DNA of 13,165 nucleotides from CAYQEC01 sp964569015 (GTDB lineage: Bacteria; Actinomycetota; Acidimicrobiia; Spongiisociales; UBA5794). The stretch spans positions 1-13,165 of the forward strand of contig CAZMSN010000048.1 in the NCBI GenBank assembly GCA_964569015.1, read 5' to 3'. A model generated the notes under the pieces. It saw only the letters and a program-made list of their open reading frames with translations, ran no database searches and was not told the DNA's origin. This document shows, piece after piece, positions 1 to 8,167 of the stretch. Each line of letters begins with the position of its first letter. Positions within the stretch are counted from its first letter, which is position 1. The translations under genes and the position numbers were made by a program.

Positions 1-2154
1 CTGCTCATCAACCATCCGCTGGACTGCCCGGTCTGCGACAAGGGTGGGGAGTGCCCCCTCCAAGACCAGACCCTGGCGTACGGCCCTGCAGAGAGCCGCT
101 TCGTCGAGGAGAAACGACACTTCGACAAGCCGATCCCCATCTCCGACCTGGTCCTCCTCGATCGGGAACGCTGCATCCTGTGCGGCCGCTGCACCCGCTT
201 CAGCGACGAGATCTCGGGTGACCCGCTCATCGAGTTCGTCGAGCGAGGGAACCACACCCAGGTTCTCACGTTCCCCGGCGAGCCCTTCACCTCCTACTTC
301 TCGGGCAATACCGTCCAGATCTGCCCGGTCGGGGCTCTCACCGCCACGCCGTACCGGTTCAAGGCGCGGCCGTGGGACCTGAGAGCCGTCGAGAGCGTTT
401 CGATGGTCGACGCAGTCGGCTCCAAAGTGTCGGTCCAGGCGAGCCAGAACCAGGTGGTGAGGATCGATGGTGTCGACAACGAGCCCACCAATCAGGGCTG
501 GCTCTCGGACAAGGACCGTTACTGCTTCGAGTACGTCAACTCCACCGAGCGCCTCACGATGCCGCTGGTGAAGCGCGACGGCGAGCTGCATGAAGCATCG
601 TGGGGTGAGGCGTTGGAGCTGGTGGCCGACCGTCTCGGCCGTTTTCCCGGTGCCGAGGTGGCGGGACTCGGAGGAGCCCGCAACACCAACGAGGAAGCCT
701 TCGCCTTCGGCAGATTCCTGCGCACTGTGATCGTCACGCCCCACATCGACGCTCAGCTCGGAGACGGGCTCGATCCCCAGTTCCTCGCCGCTGTGACCCC
801 ACGGGCCACGATCCCCGATCTCGGAAAGGCCAAGACCATCCTCCTGTGGGCCGCGGATCTCAAGGAGGAGTACCCGGTGCTCTACCTCCGGGTCCGCCGC
901 GCCGTCACCGCGCTCGGAGTGACCCTCGTCGTCATTCACCCACGCCGCACCGGCCTGCACGATGTGGCCGCCCACACCGTCGCCTACCGGCCGGGGACCG
1001 GTCCCGAGGTGCTGCGCCGGCTGATGTCCGCGAGAGGAGCGGGGCGCCTCGCCGCCGCCCGTAAGGCGCTGCGGCAAGGTCCGGCGGTGGCCATCGTCGG
1101 GCGCACCGGGCTGGCTGAGGACCACCGCCTCGCTGAGGCCGTCGCCGCCTTCGTGAGAGATCTTCCAGGCGGCAAGGTCATGCCGCTCGCCCGGCGCGGC
1201 AACGTCTTTGGTGCTCTCGACATGGGGCTGGCGCCCACGTTGTTGCCCGGCCGCGTCTCGGCGATCGGTGGTGAGGGGCGGAAGCGCCTCGAAGAGCGGT
1301 GGGGGCCGCTGCCGGAGGAGACAGGCCGCGACGCCACCGGCATCCTGCGGGGCTTGCGGGATGGCGAGCTGCGGGCGTTGGTGATGCTTGGAACCGATCC
1401 CGTCCGGGATCACCCCGATCCACAGCTCGCCCGCGCCGCCCTCGAGAAGGCGGATTTCGTGGTGGCGTTCGACCTCTTTCTCAGCGACTCTGCCAGGCTC
1501 GCCGACGTCGTGCTCCCTGCTGAGGGATTCGGCGAGGTCGAAGGCACCGTCACCAACCTCGAGGGGCGGGTCCAGAAGGTGAACCGGCTCATCCCCGGTC
1601 CGGGTCAGACCCGCGCCGTTTGGTCGGCGCTCGACGACCTGTCCCGCCGCATGGGCGGCATGCTTGGTGCCACCTCCGCCGAGGCGATCGCTGAGGAGAT
1701 CCGCTTGGTGGCTCCCGCTTACGCCGGGATCTCCTGGGATCTGCTCGACTGGGGCGAAGGGCGCGAAGGCGTCGTGGTTCCCACCGGCGACGGCCATCAG
1801 CCCCTCGAATACATCCCGGTCGACCCCGGTCTCCCGTCGACCGAGGAGGGGTGGGGCCTCCACCTGGGCCGTGTGCTCTACGACGACGGCGTATTGACCC
1901 GGATGAGCCCCTCGCTGGCCCCGCTGTCGGCCGAGGCCCGAGCATATGTGCATCCGGCGGATGCCGCCGCGGCGTCGCTGCACGCCGGGGTGCGGGTCAC
2001 GGTGGCCGGGGCAACGGGAAGTGTCGGATTGCCACTCGGCATTGATCCCAGCCTCGTGCCCGGGACCGTGTACGTGCCTGCCAACCTGGCGGCGACGTCC
2101 GGACTGGATGCGTCGCCTGTGGTCACCGTCACGCCGGTAGGAGGGGAGGCCTGA
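1..2154 (+). CDS. nuoG: NADH-quinone oxidoreductase subunit G (complex I 75 kDa-type subunit), 5'-truncated by window edge
   Basis: NuoG is the large peripheral-arm subunit of complex I that carries Fe-S clusters between the NADH site and the quinone. The frame is open from base 1 and 717 residues are visible. The N-terminal [2Fe-2S] domain (roughly 100 residues) lies upstream of the window. Numbered from base 1, the His/Cys set for cluster N5 is H5, C9, C12, C18 (H-x3-C-x2-C-x5-C). The N4 set is C58, C61, C64 and C108 (CILCGRC, later QICPVGAL). A molybdopterin-oxidoreductase-like domain follows (about 190-540), then a molydop-binding-like C-terminal barrel (about 620-715). Such domains hold no molybdenum cofactor in NuoG. 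The usual N7 motif C-x2-C-x3-C-x27-C is present in spacing, but its ligand positions are S134, D137, S141 and S169, so N7 should be absent. The stop TGA overlaps the nuoH start by one base. Confidence 0.96.
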   Translation: MLINHPLDCPVCDKGGECPLQDQTLAYGPAESRFVEEKRHFDKPIPISDLVLLDRERCILCGRCTRFSDEISGDPLIEFVERGNHTQVLTFPGEPFTSYFSGNTVQICPVGALTATPYRFKARPWDLRAVESVSMVDAVGSKVSVQASQNQVVRIDGVDNEPTNQGWLSDKDRYCFEYVNSTERLTMPLVKRDGELHEASWGEALELVADRLGRFPGAEVAGLGGARNTNEEAFAFGRFLRTVIVTPHIDAQLGDGLDPQFLAAVTPRATIPDLGKAKTILLWAADLKEEYPVLYLRVRRAVTALGVTLVVIHPRRTGLHDVAAHTVAYRPGTGPEVLRRLMSARGAGRLAAARKALRQGPAVAIVGRTGLAEDHRLAEAVAAFVRDLPGGKVMPLARRGNVFGALDMGLAPTLLPGRVSAIGGEGRKRLEERWGPLPEETGRDATGILRGLRDGELRALVMLGTDPVRDHPDPQLARAALEKADFVVAFDLFLSDSARLADVVLPAEGFGEVEGTVTNLEGRVQKVNRLIPGPGQTRAVWSALDDLSRRMGGMLGATSAEAIAEEIRLVAPAYAGISWDLLDWGEGREGVVVPTGDGHQPLEYIPVDPGLPSTEEGWGLHLGRVLYDDGVLTRMSPSLAPLSAEARAYVHPADAAAASLHAGVRVTVAGATGSVGLPLGIDPSLVPGTVYVPANLAATSGLDASPVVTVTPVGGEA

Positions 2155-3209
2155 TGCTGAGCGGATGGGAGGTCTTCCTGGAGGCGGCGATCAAGGCGGT
2201 GGCCGTCCTCGCCATGCTGCTCACCGTCACCATCGTGCTGGTGTGGCTGGAGCGCAAGATCGTCGCCGACATGCAGAACCGGATCGGCCCCTATCGGGCG
2301 GGACCCTGGGGCATCCTCCAGACGGTCGCCGACGGCCTCAAGCTCTTCCTCAAGGAGCCGGTCACGCCCCGCAAGGTCCAGCTCGGCCTCTACCTCGCCG
2401 CTCCGGTAGCGGCTCTGATCCCGGCGCTGCTCATCTTCCTCGTGATCCCGATCGGGGAGCCGTTCACCATCGGAGACCGTGTCATCGAGCTCTCGGGGAC
2501 CGACCTCAATGTCGGCATTCTCTACATCCTCGCTCTGTCCTCGATGGCGGTGTACGCGGTGGTGCTCGCCGGGTGGTCGTCCGGCTCCAAGTACCCGCTG
2601 CTGGGCGCAGTCCGGGCCAGTGCGCAGATGATCTCGTACGAGGCGGCCATGGGACTGGCGCTGATCCCGGTCATCGTGTTCACCGGCACCACCTCCCTCA
2701 CCGGCATTGTCGATGCCCAGGCCGGGGACGTGGCGGGGTTCCTCGGCGTGTGGAACGTGGTGTTGGTGCCTTCGTTCGTGATCTTCTTCATCGCCGGGAT
2801 CGCCGAGACCAACCGCGCCCCGTTCGACCTGGTCGAAGCCGAGAGTGAGCTCGTCGGCGGCTACCACACCGAGTACTCGGGCTTCCGCTTCGCGATGTTC
2901 TTCCTCGCCGAGTACATCAACATCTTCAACATCTCCGCCATCACGGTGACGCTCTTCCTCGGGGGGTGGCACGGGCCCGACTTCGGTGCCTCGGCCGGCA
3001 TCGCCTGGGCTCTCCCCATCGTGTGGTTCTTCTTCAAGACGTTCCTGCTGCTCTTCGTCTTCATCTGGGTGAGAGCGACACTGCCCCGGATGCGGTACGA
3101 CCAGTTGATGAGCTTCGGCTGGAAGCGGCTCATCCCGCTCAGCCTGTTGTGGATCGCGTTGTCGACCTTGGCCGTCGCCTACCGGCGGCTCGGCCTGCCA
3201 TGGACGTGA
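2154..3209 (+). CDS. nuoH: NADH-quinone oxidoreductase subunit H (ND1)
   Basis: NuoH is the membrane subunit that docks the peripheral arm and forms the quinone entry channel of complex I. It is 351 residues long with about eight or nine hydrophobic helices. Diagnostic motifs are visible: ERK near residue 33, QNRIGPYRAG at 41-50, the DGLKLF-KE loop at 60-68, YPLLGAVRASAQMISYE at 147-163, and AETNRAPFDLVEAESELV at 217-234 followed by GGYHTEYSG. The last is the acidic loop lining the quinone channel. The ATG overlaps the nuoG stop (TGATG) and follows a strong purine-rich Shine-Dalgarno run (GGAGGGGAGG, 2140-2149), which fixes the start. Length and motifs are normal for the family. Confidence 0.97.
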   Translation: MLSGWEVFLEAAIKAVAVLAMLLTVTIVLVWLERKIVADMQNRIGPYRAGPWGILQTVADGLKLFLKEPVTPRKVQLGLYLAAPVAALIPALLIFLVIPIGEPFTIGDRVIELSGTDLNVGILYILALSSMAVYAVVLAGWSSGSKYPLLGAVRASAQMISYEAAMGLALIPVIVFTGTTSLTGIVDAQAGDVAGFLGVWNVVLVPSFVIFFIAGIAETNRAPFDLVEAESELVGGYHTEYSGFRFAMFFLAEYINIFNISAITVTLFLGGWHGPDFGASAGIAWALPIVWFFFKTFLLLFVFIWVRATLPRMRYDQLMSFGWKRLIPLSLLWIALSTLAVAYRRLGLPWT

Positions 3210-3220
3210 GGATGGAGCGA

Positions 3221-3877
3221 ATGGGTTGGTTCTCACAGATGCTCGGTCCCTTCCAGGGCTTCGCCACGACCTTCCGGCAGATGTTCAGGCGGCGCGTCAC
3301 CACCTCCTATCCGGCCGAGAAGCGCGTCAAGCCTCAGCGGTTCCACGGTCGGCACATCCTGAACCGATATCCCGACGGCATGGAGAAATGCATCGGGTGT
3401 GAGCTGTGCGCCGGGGTCTGCCCTGCTCGCTGCATCTATGTCCGTGGCGCCGACAACCCGCCGGACGCGCCGGTCTCGCCGGGGGAGCGATTCGGGTTCG
3501 TGTACGAGATCAACATGCTGCGGTGCATCTTCTGCGGCCTCTGCGTCGAGGCTTGCCCCACCGAGGCGATCACGATGACCCACCTCTTCGAGATGTCCGT
3601 TACCGATCGTGACGAGGCGATCTACACCAGGGCGGAGCTGCTCGTCGAGCCGGATGGGACCCCCAATCACCCGCAGCCCGCCAATCCATTGATCGACCTC
3701 GCCGAGTTGCGTCTCGGGTCGGGCTGGCTGCGGGCGACATCGCCGTCGGGACGCGCCGACCATGAGGGAATCACGGCCTGGACGCCATCGGCCACCGCCG
3801 GTGAGCTGCCGCCGGAGCAGGGCCAGCGTCGGGAAGCGCCGGGCGGCGCACCCTCGAACGGGGAGGCACCGGCGTGA
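3221..3877 (+). CDS. nuoI: NADH-quinone oxidoreductase subunit I (TYKY-type 8Fe ferredoxin subunit)
   Basis: NuoI holds clusters N6a and N6b, which pass electrons towards N2 and quinone. Two complete 4Fe-4S motifs are visible: C57, C60, C63, C67 (CIGCELCAGVCP) and C102, C105, C108, C112 (CIFCGLCVEACP). Before them lies the conserved FHGRH-LNR-PDG-EKC segment at 41-57. Three in-frame ATGs are possible: 3200 (overlapping nuoH), 3212 and 3221. I chose 3221 because GAGG at 3208-3211 sits 9 nt upstream and the resulting amphipathic N-terminus matches actinobacterial homologues as I recall them; 3212 is nearly as good. The protein is 218 residues long. After about residue 150 the sequence becomes a Pro/Gly/Glu/Ala-rich tail that bacterial NuoI proteins of about 180 residues lack. 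The stop overlaps the GTG start of nuoJ. Confidence 0.95.
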   Translation: MGWFSQMLGPFQGFATTFRQMFRRRVTTSYPAEKRVKPQRFHGRHILNRYPDGMEKCIGCELCAGVCPARCIYVRGADNPPDAPVSPGERFGFVYEINMLRCIFCGLCVEACPTEAITMTHLFEMSVTDRDEAIYTRAELLVEPDGTPNHPQPANPLIDLAELRLGSGWLRATSPSGRADHEGITAWTPSATAGELPPEQGQRREAPGGAPSNGEAPA

Positions 3878-4431
3878 TCGAGGTACTCGTCTTCGCCATC
3901 TTCGCCGTCGTCGCCGTCGCTGGCGCCATAACGCTGGTGGCGGCTCGCAACCCGGTGCACTCAGCGATCGGGCTGCTGGTCACGATGTTCTCGGTGGCGG
4001 TGTTCTACGTGCTCAACGGCGCCCACTTCCTCGCAGTCGTGCAAGTGCTGATCTACGCCGGCGCCGTGATGACCCTGTTCCTGTTCGTCATCATGCTCAT
4101 CGGGGTGGACAAGACCGAAGACCGCCAGGAGCGCATCCCCTTCCATCGACCGATCGTGATCGGACTCGGTGCCGGCCTCCTGGTGCTGATCCTGCTCGCA
4201 GGGCGTGCCACATGGGTGATCATGGGGGGGCATTCGGGAACTGCAATCGGCACCATCGAGGACATCTCGGGCGAGCTCTTCGGGACGTGGATGTTGCCGT
4301 TCCAATCGACCGTGCTGCTGCTCACCATTGCCGCGGTGGGCACCGTGGCGTTGGCTCGCTACCCGGGCCGGCGCCGCCGCACCCGCGAGTTCGACGCCGG
4401 CGAGGACCGCGAGCCGGAGGTGGAAGACTGA
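3874..4431 (+). CDS. nuoJ: NADH-quinone oxidoreductase subunit J (ND6)
   Basis: NuoJ is a small membrane subunit at the joint between the quinone module and the pump arm of complex I. The 185-residue product has five hydrophobic segments (about 3-22, 28-48, 51-77, 93-111, 141-163). The third contains the family signature VVQVLIYAGAVMTLFLFVIML (at 55-75), in which the Tyr/Gly-rich stretch corresponds to the helix that changes conformation during turnover. The start is GTG, overlapping the nuoI stop as GTGA, with Shine-Dalgarno GGGGAGG at 3860-3866, 7 nt upstream. The C-terminus ends in an Arg cluster followed by an acidic tail (about 165-185), probably cytoplasmic. Identification is from the signature, length and operon position. 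Confidence 0.95.
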   Translation: MIEVLVFAIFAVVAVAGAITLVAARNPVHSAIGLLVTMFSVAVFYVLNGAHFLAVVQVLIYAGAVMTLFLFVIMLIGVDKTEDRQERIPFHRPIVIGLGAGLLVLILLAGRATWVIMGGHSGTAIGTIEDISGELFGTWMLPFQSTVLLLTIAAVGTVALARYPGRRRRTREFDAGEDREPEVED

Positions 4432-4736
4432 TGGAAGTCACCGGAGGCTGGTACATGGCGCTCGGGGCGGTGCTGTTCTGCATCGGCGCCGCCGGGATGC
4501 TGCTGCGCCGCAACGCCCTGGTCATGTTCATGTCGATCGAGCTGATGCTCAACGCGGTCAATCTCAGTTTCGTGGCAGCCGGCAACGAGCTCGGCGTGCT
4601 CGACGGGCAACTCGCCGCGCTGTTCGTGATGGTGGTGGCGGCCGCAGAGGTCACCGTCGGCCTCGCCATCATCGTGATGGTGTTCCGGAAGCGGGCGACT
4701 GCCAGCGTCGACGAGCTGTCGGGGATGGGGGGATAG
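4431..4736 (+). CDS. nuoK: NADH-quinone oxidoreductase subunit K (ND4L)
   Basis: NuoK is a three-helix membrane subunit that, with NuoJ and NuoN, carries part of the proton path in complex I. It is 101 residues, the normal family length. The two buried glutamates essential in Escherichia coli NuoK (E36 and E72) correspond to E37 in MSIELMLNAVNL and E73 in AAAEVTVGLAI. The ATG overlaps the nuoJ stop (TGATG) and has GGAGG at 4416-4420 upstream. A longer open frame reaches upstream through nuoJ but is only the extended shadow of this frame. The gap to nuoL is 3 nt. Confidence 0.96.
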   Translation: MEVTGGWYMALGAVLFCIGAAGMLLRRNALVMFMSIELMLNAVNLSFVAAGNELGVLDGQLAALFVMVVAAAEVTVGLAIIVMVFRKRATASVDELSGMGG

Positions 4737-4739
4737 CCG

Positions 4740-6638
4740 ATGGTCGACTTCATCTGGCTCGTGATCGCCCTGCCGCTGCTCGGCGCCGTCGGTCTCCTGT
4801 TCTTCGGACGGCCCCTCGCACGGCGTTTCGGCGAGCCGGGTGCCGGATGGGTGGCGTCGGCGACGGTGATCGCCTCGTTCGTGATCGCTCTGGTGGCGGC
4901 GATCGACTTCTTCAGGGGCGGTGGGGGCGCCGAACCACACCGGATCCTGCTGTTCGAGTGGATCCCCGGCCTCGGCATCGACTTCGAGTTGCTGTGGGAT
5001 CCGCTGTCTGCGCTCATGACGTTGGTGGTCACCGGCGTCGGCGCTCTCATCCACGTCTACTCGATCGGGTACATGCGCGGCGACCCGGGCTACCTGCGCT
5101 TCTTCAGCTACCTGAACTTCTTCGTCGTTTCCATGCTGACGTTGGTGCTCGGCGACAACTTCGCCGTGCTGTTCCTCGGCTGGGAGCTGGTGGGGCTCAG
5201 CTCGTACCTGCTGATCTCGTTCTGGTTCGAGAAGCCGCCGGCGGCGGCGGCCGGCAAGAAGGCGTTCGTCGTCAATCGGATCGGCGACTTCGGATTCCTC
5301 GTCGCCCTCATGATGATCTTCGTCACGTTCGGGTCGCTCAACTTCAGCGAGGTGTTCGAGCAGGCGCCCGCTCTGCTCTCCGACGGCGGCATCACGGTGA
5401 CCGTCATCACGCTGCTGTTGCTGGCCGGCGCCGCCGGCAAGTCGGCGCAACTCCCGCTCTACGTGTGGCTCCCCGACGCCATGGAGGGCCCGACTCCGGT
5501 CTCCGCGCTCATCCACGCCGCCACGATGGTGACCGCCGGTGTCTACATGGTGGCGCGCACCGGGGTGCTGTTCGAACTCGCCCCGGTCTCGGCGGCTGTG
5601 GTCGCCACCGTCGGCGCCGTCACCGCCCTCTTCGCCGCCACCGTCGCGGTGGGCCAGCGGGACATCAAGCGCATCCTGGCGTATTCGACGATCAGTCAGC
5701 TCGGGTACATGTTCCTCGGAGTCGGCGTCGCTGCATACGCCGCCGGCATGTTCCACCTCATGACCCACGCCTTCTTCAAGTCTCTGCTCTTCCTCGGCGC
5801 CGGGTCGGTGATCCATGCCGTGGCCGGCGAGCAGAGCGTGTGGAAGATGGGGGGTCTGCGCAGGCTCCTGCCGGTCACGTACGGCACCATGCTCGTCGGA
5901 TGGCTCGCCATCAGCGGGATCCCACCCCTCTCGGGCTTTTGGTCGAAGGACGAGATCCTCGCGGCCACTTACACCAAAGGCGGCTGGTACGTCGCACTGT
6001 GGGGCATCGGGGTGGTGACCGCCGGTCTCACCGCCTTCTATATGAGCCGGCTCATCTTCCTCACCTTCTGGGGAGAGTCCCGCTGGGACGAGGGCATCGA
6101 GCCGCACGAGGCACCGGCGGTGATGACCCGGCCGCTGATCGGCCTCGCCGCCCTGGCTGCCGTCGGTGGGTTGTTGAACACCCCGTGGAAGCCGGTCGTG
6201 GAGCATTTCCTGGAACCGGCTTTCGAGGGGATGCAGCAGGCCTCTCTGCCTGAAGGGGCAACACCTTGGCTTCTGGCGCTGATCTCGATCGGCGCCGCGC
6301 TGGTCGGCATCCTCTACGCCTACCACCGATACGTCGAGGCCACCCTTCCCGACGAGAGCACGGCGGTGTGGAGCCTGCTCGAAGAGGGCTACCACGTCGA
6401 CGACCTCTACGGAGCCGCGCTGGTGCTCCCGGGCAAGCGACTGGCTGAGGTCGCCGCATTCCAGGCCGACGTCAAGGTCGTCGACGGAACGGTGAACGGA
6501 GTCGGCGCGATGGTCAAGGAGGCCGCCGCTCGCCTCAAGCCCCTGCAGTCGGGATGGGTGCGCAGTTACGGTGCCGCCATCCTCTTCGGTGCCGTTGGGG
6601 TGCTGTTGATCCTCCTCGTGCGGGGAGGTGGGCTGTGA
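4740..6638 (+). CDS. nuoL: NADH-quinone oxidoreductase subunit L (ND5, distal antiporter-like subunit)
   Basis: NuoL is the most distal proton-pumping subunit of complex I, related to Mrp Na+/H+ antiporter subunits. It is 632 residues long and rich in transmembrane helices. The expected channel residues are visible: E149 in FLGWELVG, K234 in AAGKSAQLPLY, H259 in PVSALIHAATM, K347 in HAFFKSLLF, and K403-D404 in FWSKDEILA. These correspond to E144, K229, H254, K342 and K399-D400 of the E. coli protein. The C-terminal third has a long amphipathic stretch (about 530-595), consistent with the lateral helix that runs along the membrane arm, then a final transmembrane helix (about 607-628). It therefore looks full length. 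The ATG lies 3 nt after the nuoK stop behind a G-rich ribosome-binding site, and the stop overlaps nuoM (GTGA). Confidence 0.97.
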   Translation: MVDFIWLVIALPLLGAVGLLFFGRPLARRFGEPGAGWVASATVIASFVIALVAAIDFFRGGGGAEPHRILLFEWIPGLGIDFELLWDPLSALMTLVVTGVGALIHVYSIGYMRGDPGYLRFFSYLNFFVVSMLTLVLGDNFAVLFLGWELVGLSSYLLISFWFEKPPAAAAGKKAFVVNRIGDFGFLVALMMIFVTFGSLNFSEVFEQAPALLSDGGITVTVITLLLLAGAAGKSAQLPLYVWLPDAMEGPTPVSALIHAATMVTAGVYMVARTGVLFELAPVSAAVVATVGAVTALFAATVAVGQRDIKRILAYSTISQLGYMFLGVGVAAYAAGMFHLMTHAFFKSLLFLGAGSVIHAVAGEQSVWKMGGLRRLLPVTYGTMLVGWLAISGIPPLSGFWSKDEILAATYTKGGWYVALWGIGVVTAGLTAFYMSRLIFLTFWGESRWDEGIEPHEAPAVMTRPLIGLAALAAVGGLLNTPWKPVVEHFLEPAFEGMQQASLPEGATPWLLALISIGAALVGILYAYHRYVEATLPDESTAVWSLLEEGYHVDDLYGAALVLPGKRLAEVAAFQADVKVVDGTVNGVGAMVKEAAARLKPLQSGWVRSYGAAILFGAVGVLLILLVRGGGL

Positions 6639-8164
6639 CCATCGCCCTGCTGGTCGTGCTCCCGCTGGTGGGTGCCCTGGCGGTTGCGCTCGTTCCCAAG
6701 AGCCGTAGGGAGATGCTGTTCCCGCTCGCCCTCGCGATGAGCATTCCGCCGCTGGCGGTCGCCTGCTACATCCTGTGGGAGTTCCGGGTCGGCGAGGCGG
6801 ATTTCCAGTTCACCCAGCAGGTTCTGTGGTACGAGCCGTGGGGTATCTCGTGGAACGTCGGCATCGACGGGATCTCGCTGCTGCTGGTGCTGCTCACCGC
6901 GCTCCTGTTCCCTCTCTCGATCGCAGCGTCGCGGTCGATCGACAAGGACCTCAAGATGTACCTGGTCACCATGCTGGTGCTCGAGACCGGCCTGCTCGGG
7001 GTGTTCGTCGCCCTCGACCTGATCCTCTTCTTCGTGTTCTTCGAGATCACCCTGGTTCCCATGTATCTGCTGATCGGCATCTGGGGGACCGGTCGCAGAG
7101 CGTACGCCGCCGTCAAGTTCGCGTTATACACCGCGTTCGGGTCGGCCCTGATGCTGATCGGGATCGTGTGGCTCGGGGTGCTCGGCGGCACGTTCGACTT
7201 CCGGAAGCTGCTCGAGCTCCAGCTCACCGGCACTCAGCAGATGTGGCTGTTCTTGGGCTTCGGGCTGGCCTTCGCCATCAAGGTGCCGCTGTTCCCGTTC
7301 CACACCTGGCTTCCCGACGCCCACACCGAGGCCCCCACCGCCGGTTCGGTGCTGCTCGCCGGGGTGCTGCTCAAGCTGGGCGCATATGGCTTCATCCGCT
7401 TCAACCTGACCCTGTTCCCGGAGGCATCGGTGCGGCTCGCTCCTTGGCTGGCGGCGCTGGCGGTGATCGGCATCGTGTATGGGGCCGCGGTGGCGATCGT
7501 GCAGCCCGACGTGAAGCGGCTCGTTGCCTACTCTTCGGTGAGCCACCTCGGCTTCATCGTCCTCGGCATCTTTGCGATGACGAGCCAGGGTCTCCAGGGC
7601 GGCGTCATCCAGATGGTGAACCACGGGCTCACCACCGGGGCGCTGTTCCTGCTCGTTGGAATGATCTACGACCGGCGCCACACCCGGCAGATCGACGAGT
7701 TCGGGGGCGTCGCCTCCGTGATGCCCCTCTTCGCCGGCGCCTTCCTGTTCACGGCCTTCGCCTCGATTGGGCTGCCCGGCCTGAACGGCTTCGTCGGCGA
7801 GCTCGAGATCCTGCTCGGCACCTACCTTCGCTTCCCGGTGGCGGCGGTGATCGCCGCTACCGGCGTGGTCCTCGCCGCTATCTACCTCTTGTGGGCATAC
7901 GAGCGCATCTTCACCGGCCCGCTCACCCGGCCGGAGAACGAGAGGCTGCTCGACCTCGACTTCCGTGAGAAAGCGATCCTGGTCCCGATCGTGGTGCTGG
8001 TTGTGTTCCTCGGTGTCTACCCGAAGCCGGCCCTCGACCGGATCGAGCCTTCGGTCGGAGTGGTGCTGGAACGCATCGAGGCGAGCACCGGCTTCGACGT
8101 TCCCCAGTTCGGCGACCCGGCCGATCTCGTGGACATCGCCGGCGAGACGGTGGGGGAGGAGTAG
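6635..8164 (+). CDS. nuoM: NADH-quinone oxidoreductase subunit M (ND4, antiporter-like subunit)
   Basis: NuoM is the middle antiporter-like proton-pumping subunit of complex I. I take the GTG at 6635 as the start. It overlaps the nuoL stop as GTGA, has GGGGAGG at 6622-6628 only 6 nt upstream, and gives a hydrophobic N-terminus (VTIALLVVLPLVG). The open frame runs further up to 6554, but that part lies within nuoL and is not family-like. The 509-residue product shows E137 in FFEITLVPMYLLIG, K216 in AIKVPLFPFHTWLPDAH, K247 in VLLKLGAYG, and E389 in NGFVGELEIL. These match the essential E144, K234, K265 and E407 of E. coli NuoM. A rare Leu TTA codon occurs at residue 164. The gap to nuoN is 3 nt. 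Confidence 0.96.
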   Translation: MTIALLVVLPLVGALAVALVPKSRREMLFPLALAMSIPPLAVACYILWEFRVGEADFQFTQQVLWYEPWGISWNVGIDGISLLLVLLTALLFPLSIAASRSIDKDLKMYLVTMLVLETGLLGVFVALDLILFFVFFEITLVPMYLLIGIWGTGRRAYAAVKFALYTAFGSALMLIGIVWLGVLGGTFDFRKLLELQLTGTQQMWLFLGFGLAFAIKVPLFPFHTWLPDAHTEAPTAGSVLLAGVLLKLGAYGFIRFNLTLFPEASVRLAPWLAALAVIGIVYGAAVAIVQPDVKRLVAYSSVSHLGFIVLGIFAMTSQGLQGGVIQMVNHGLTTGALFLLVGMIYDRRHTRQIDEFGGVASVMPLFAGAFLFTAFASIGLPGLNGFVGELEILLGTYLRFPVAAVIAATGVVLAAIYLLWAYERIFTGPLTRPENERLLDLDFREKAILVPIVVLVVFLGVYPKPALDRIEPSVGVVLERIEASTGFDVPQFGDPADLVDIAGETVGEE

Positions 8165-8167
8165 CCA

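Noticed and set aside
2966..3220. Longer version of nuoI starting inside nuoH
   Set aside because: The added residues are Arg/Pro/Leu-rich and lie in a shifted frame of nuoH. NuoI family similarity begins only around 3221, with a ribosome-binding site there.
1878..3236. 452-codon open frame on the minus strand across nuoG/nuoH
   Set aside because: Its translation is dominated by Asp, His, Glu, Gln, Arg and Pro, the typical antisense shadow of a high-GC membrane-protein gene. The + strand has an unmistakable NuoH.
4359..6395. 678-codon open frame on the minus strand opposite nuoK/nuoL
   Set aside because: It has the same charged, low-complexity antisense composition with no recognisable motif. 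It is a shadow of NuoL and NuoK, whose catalytic residues are all visible.
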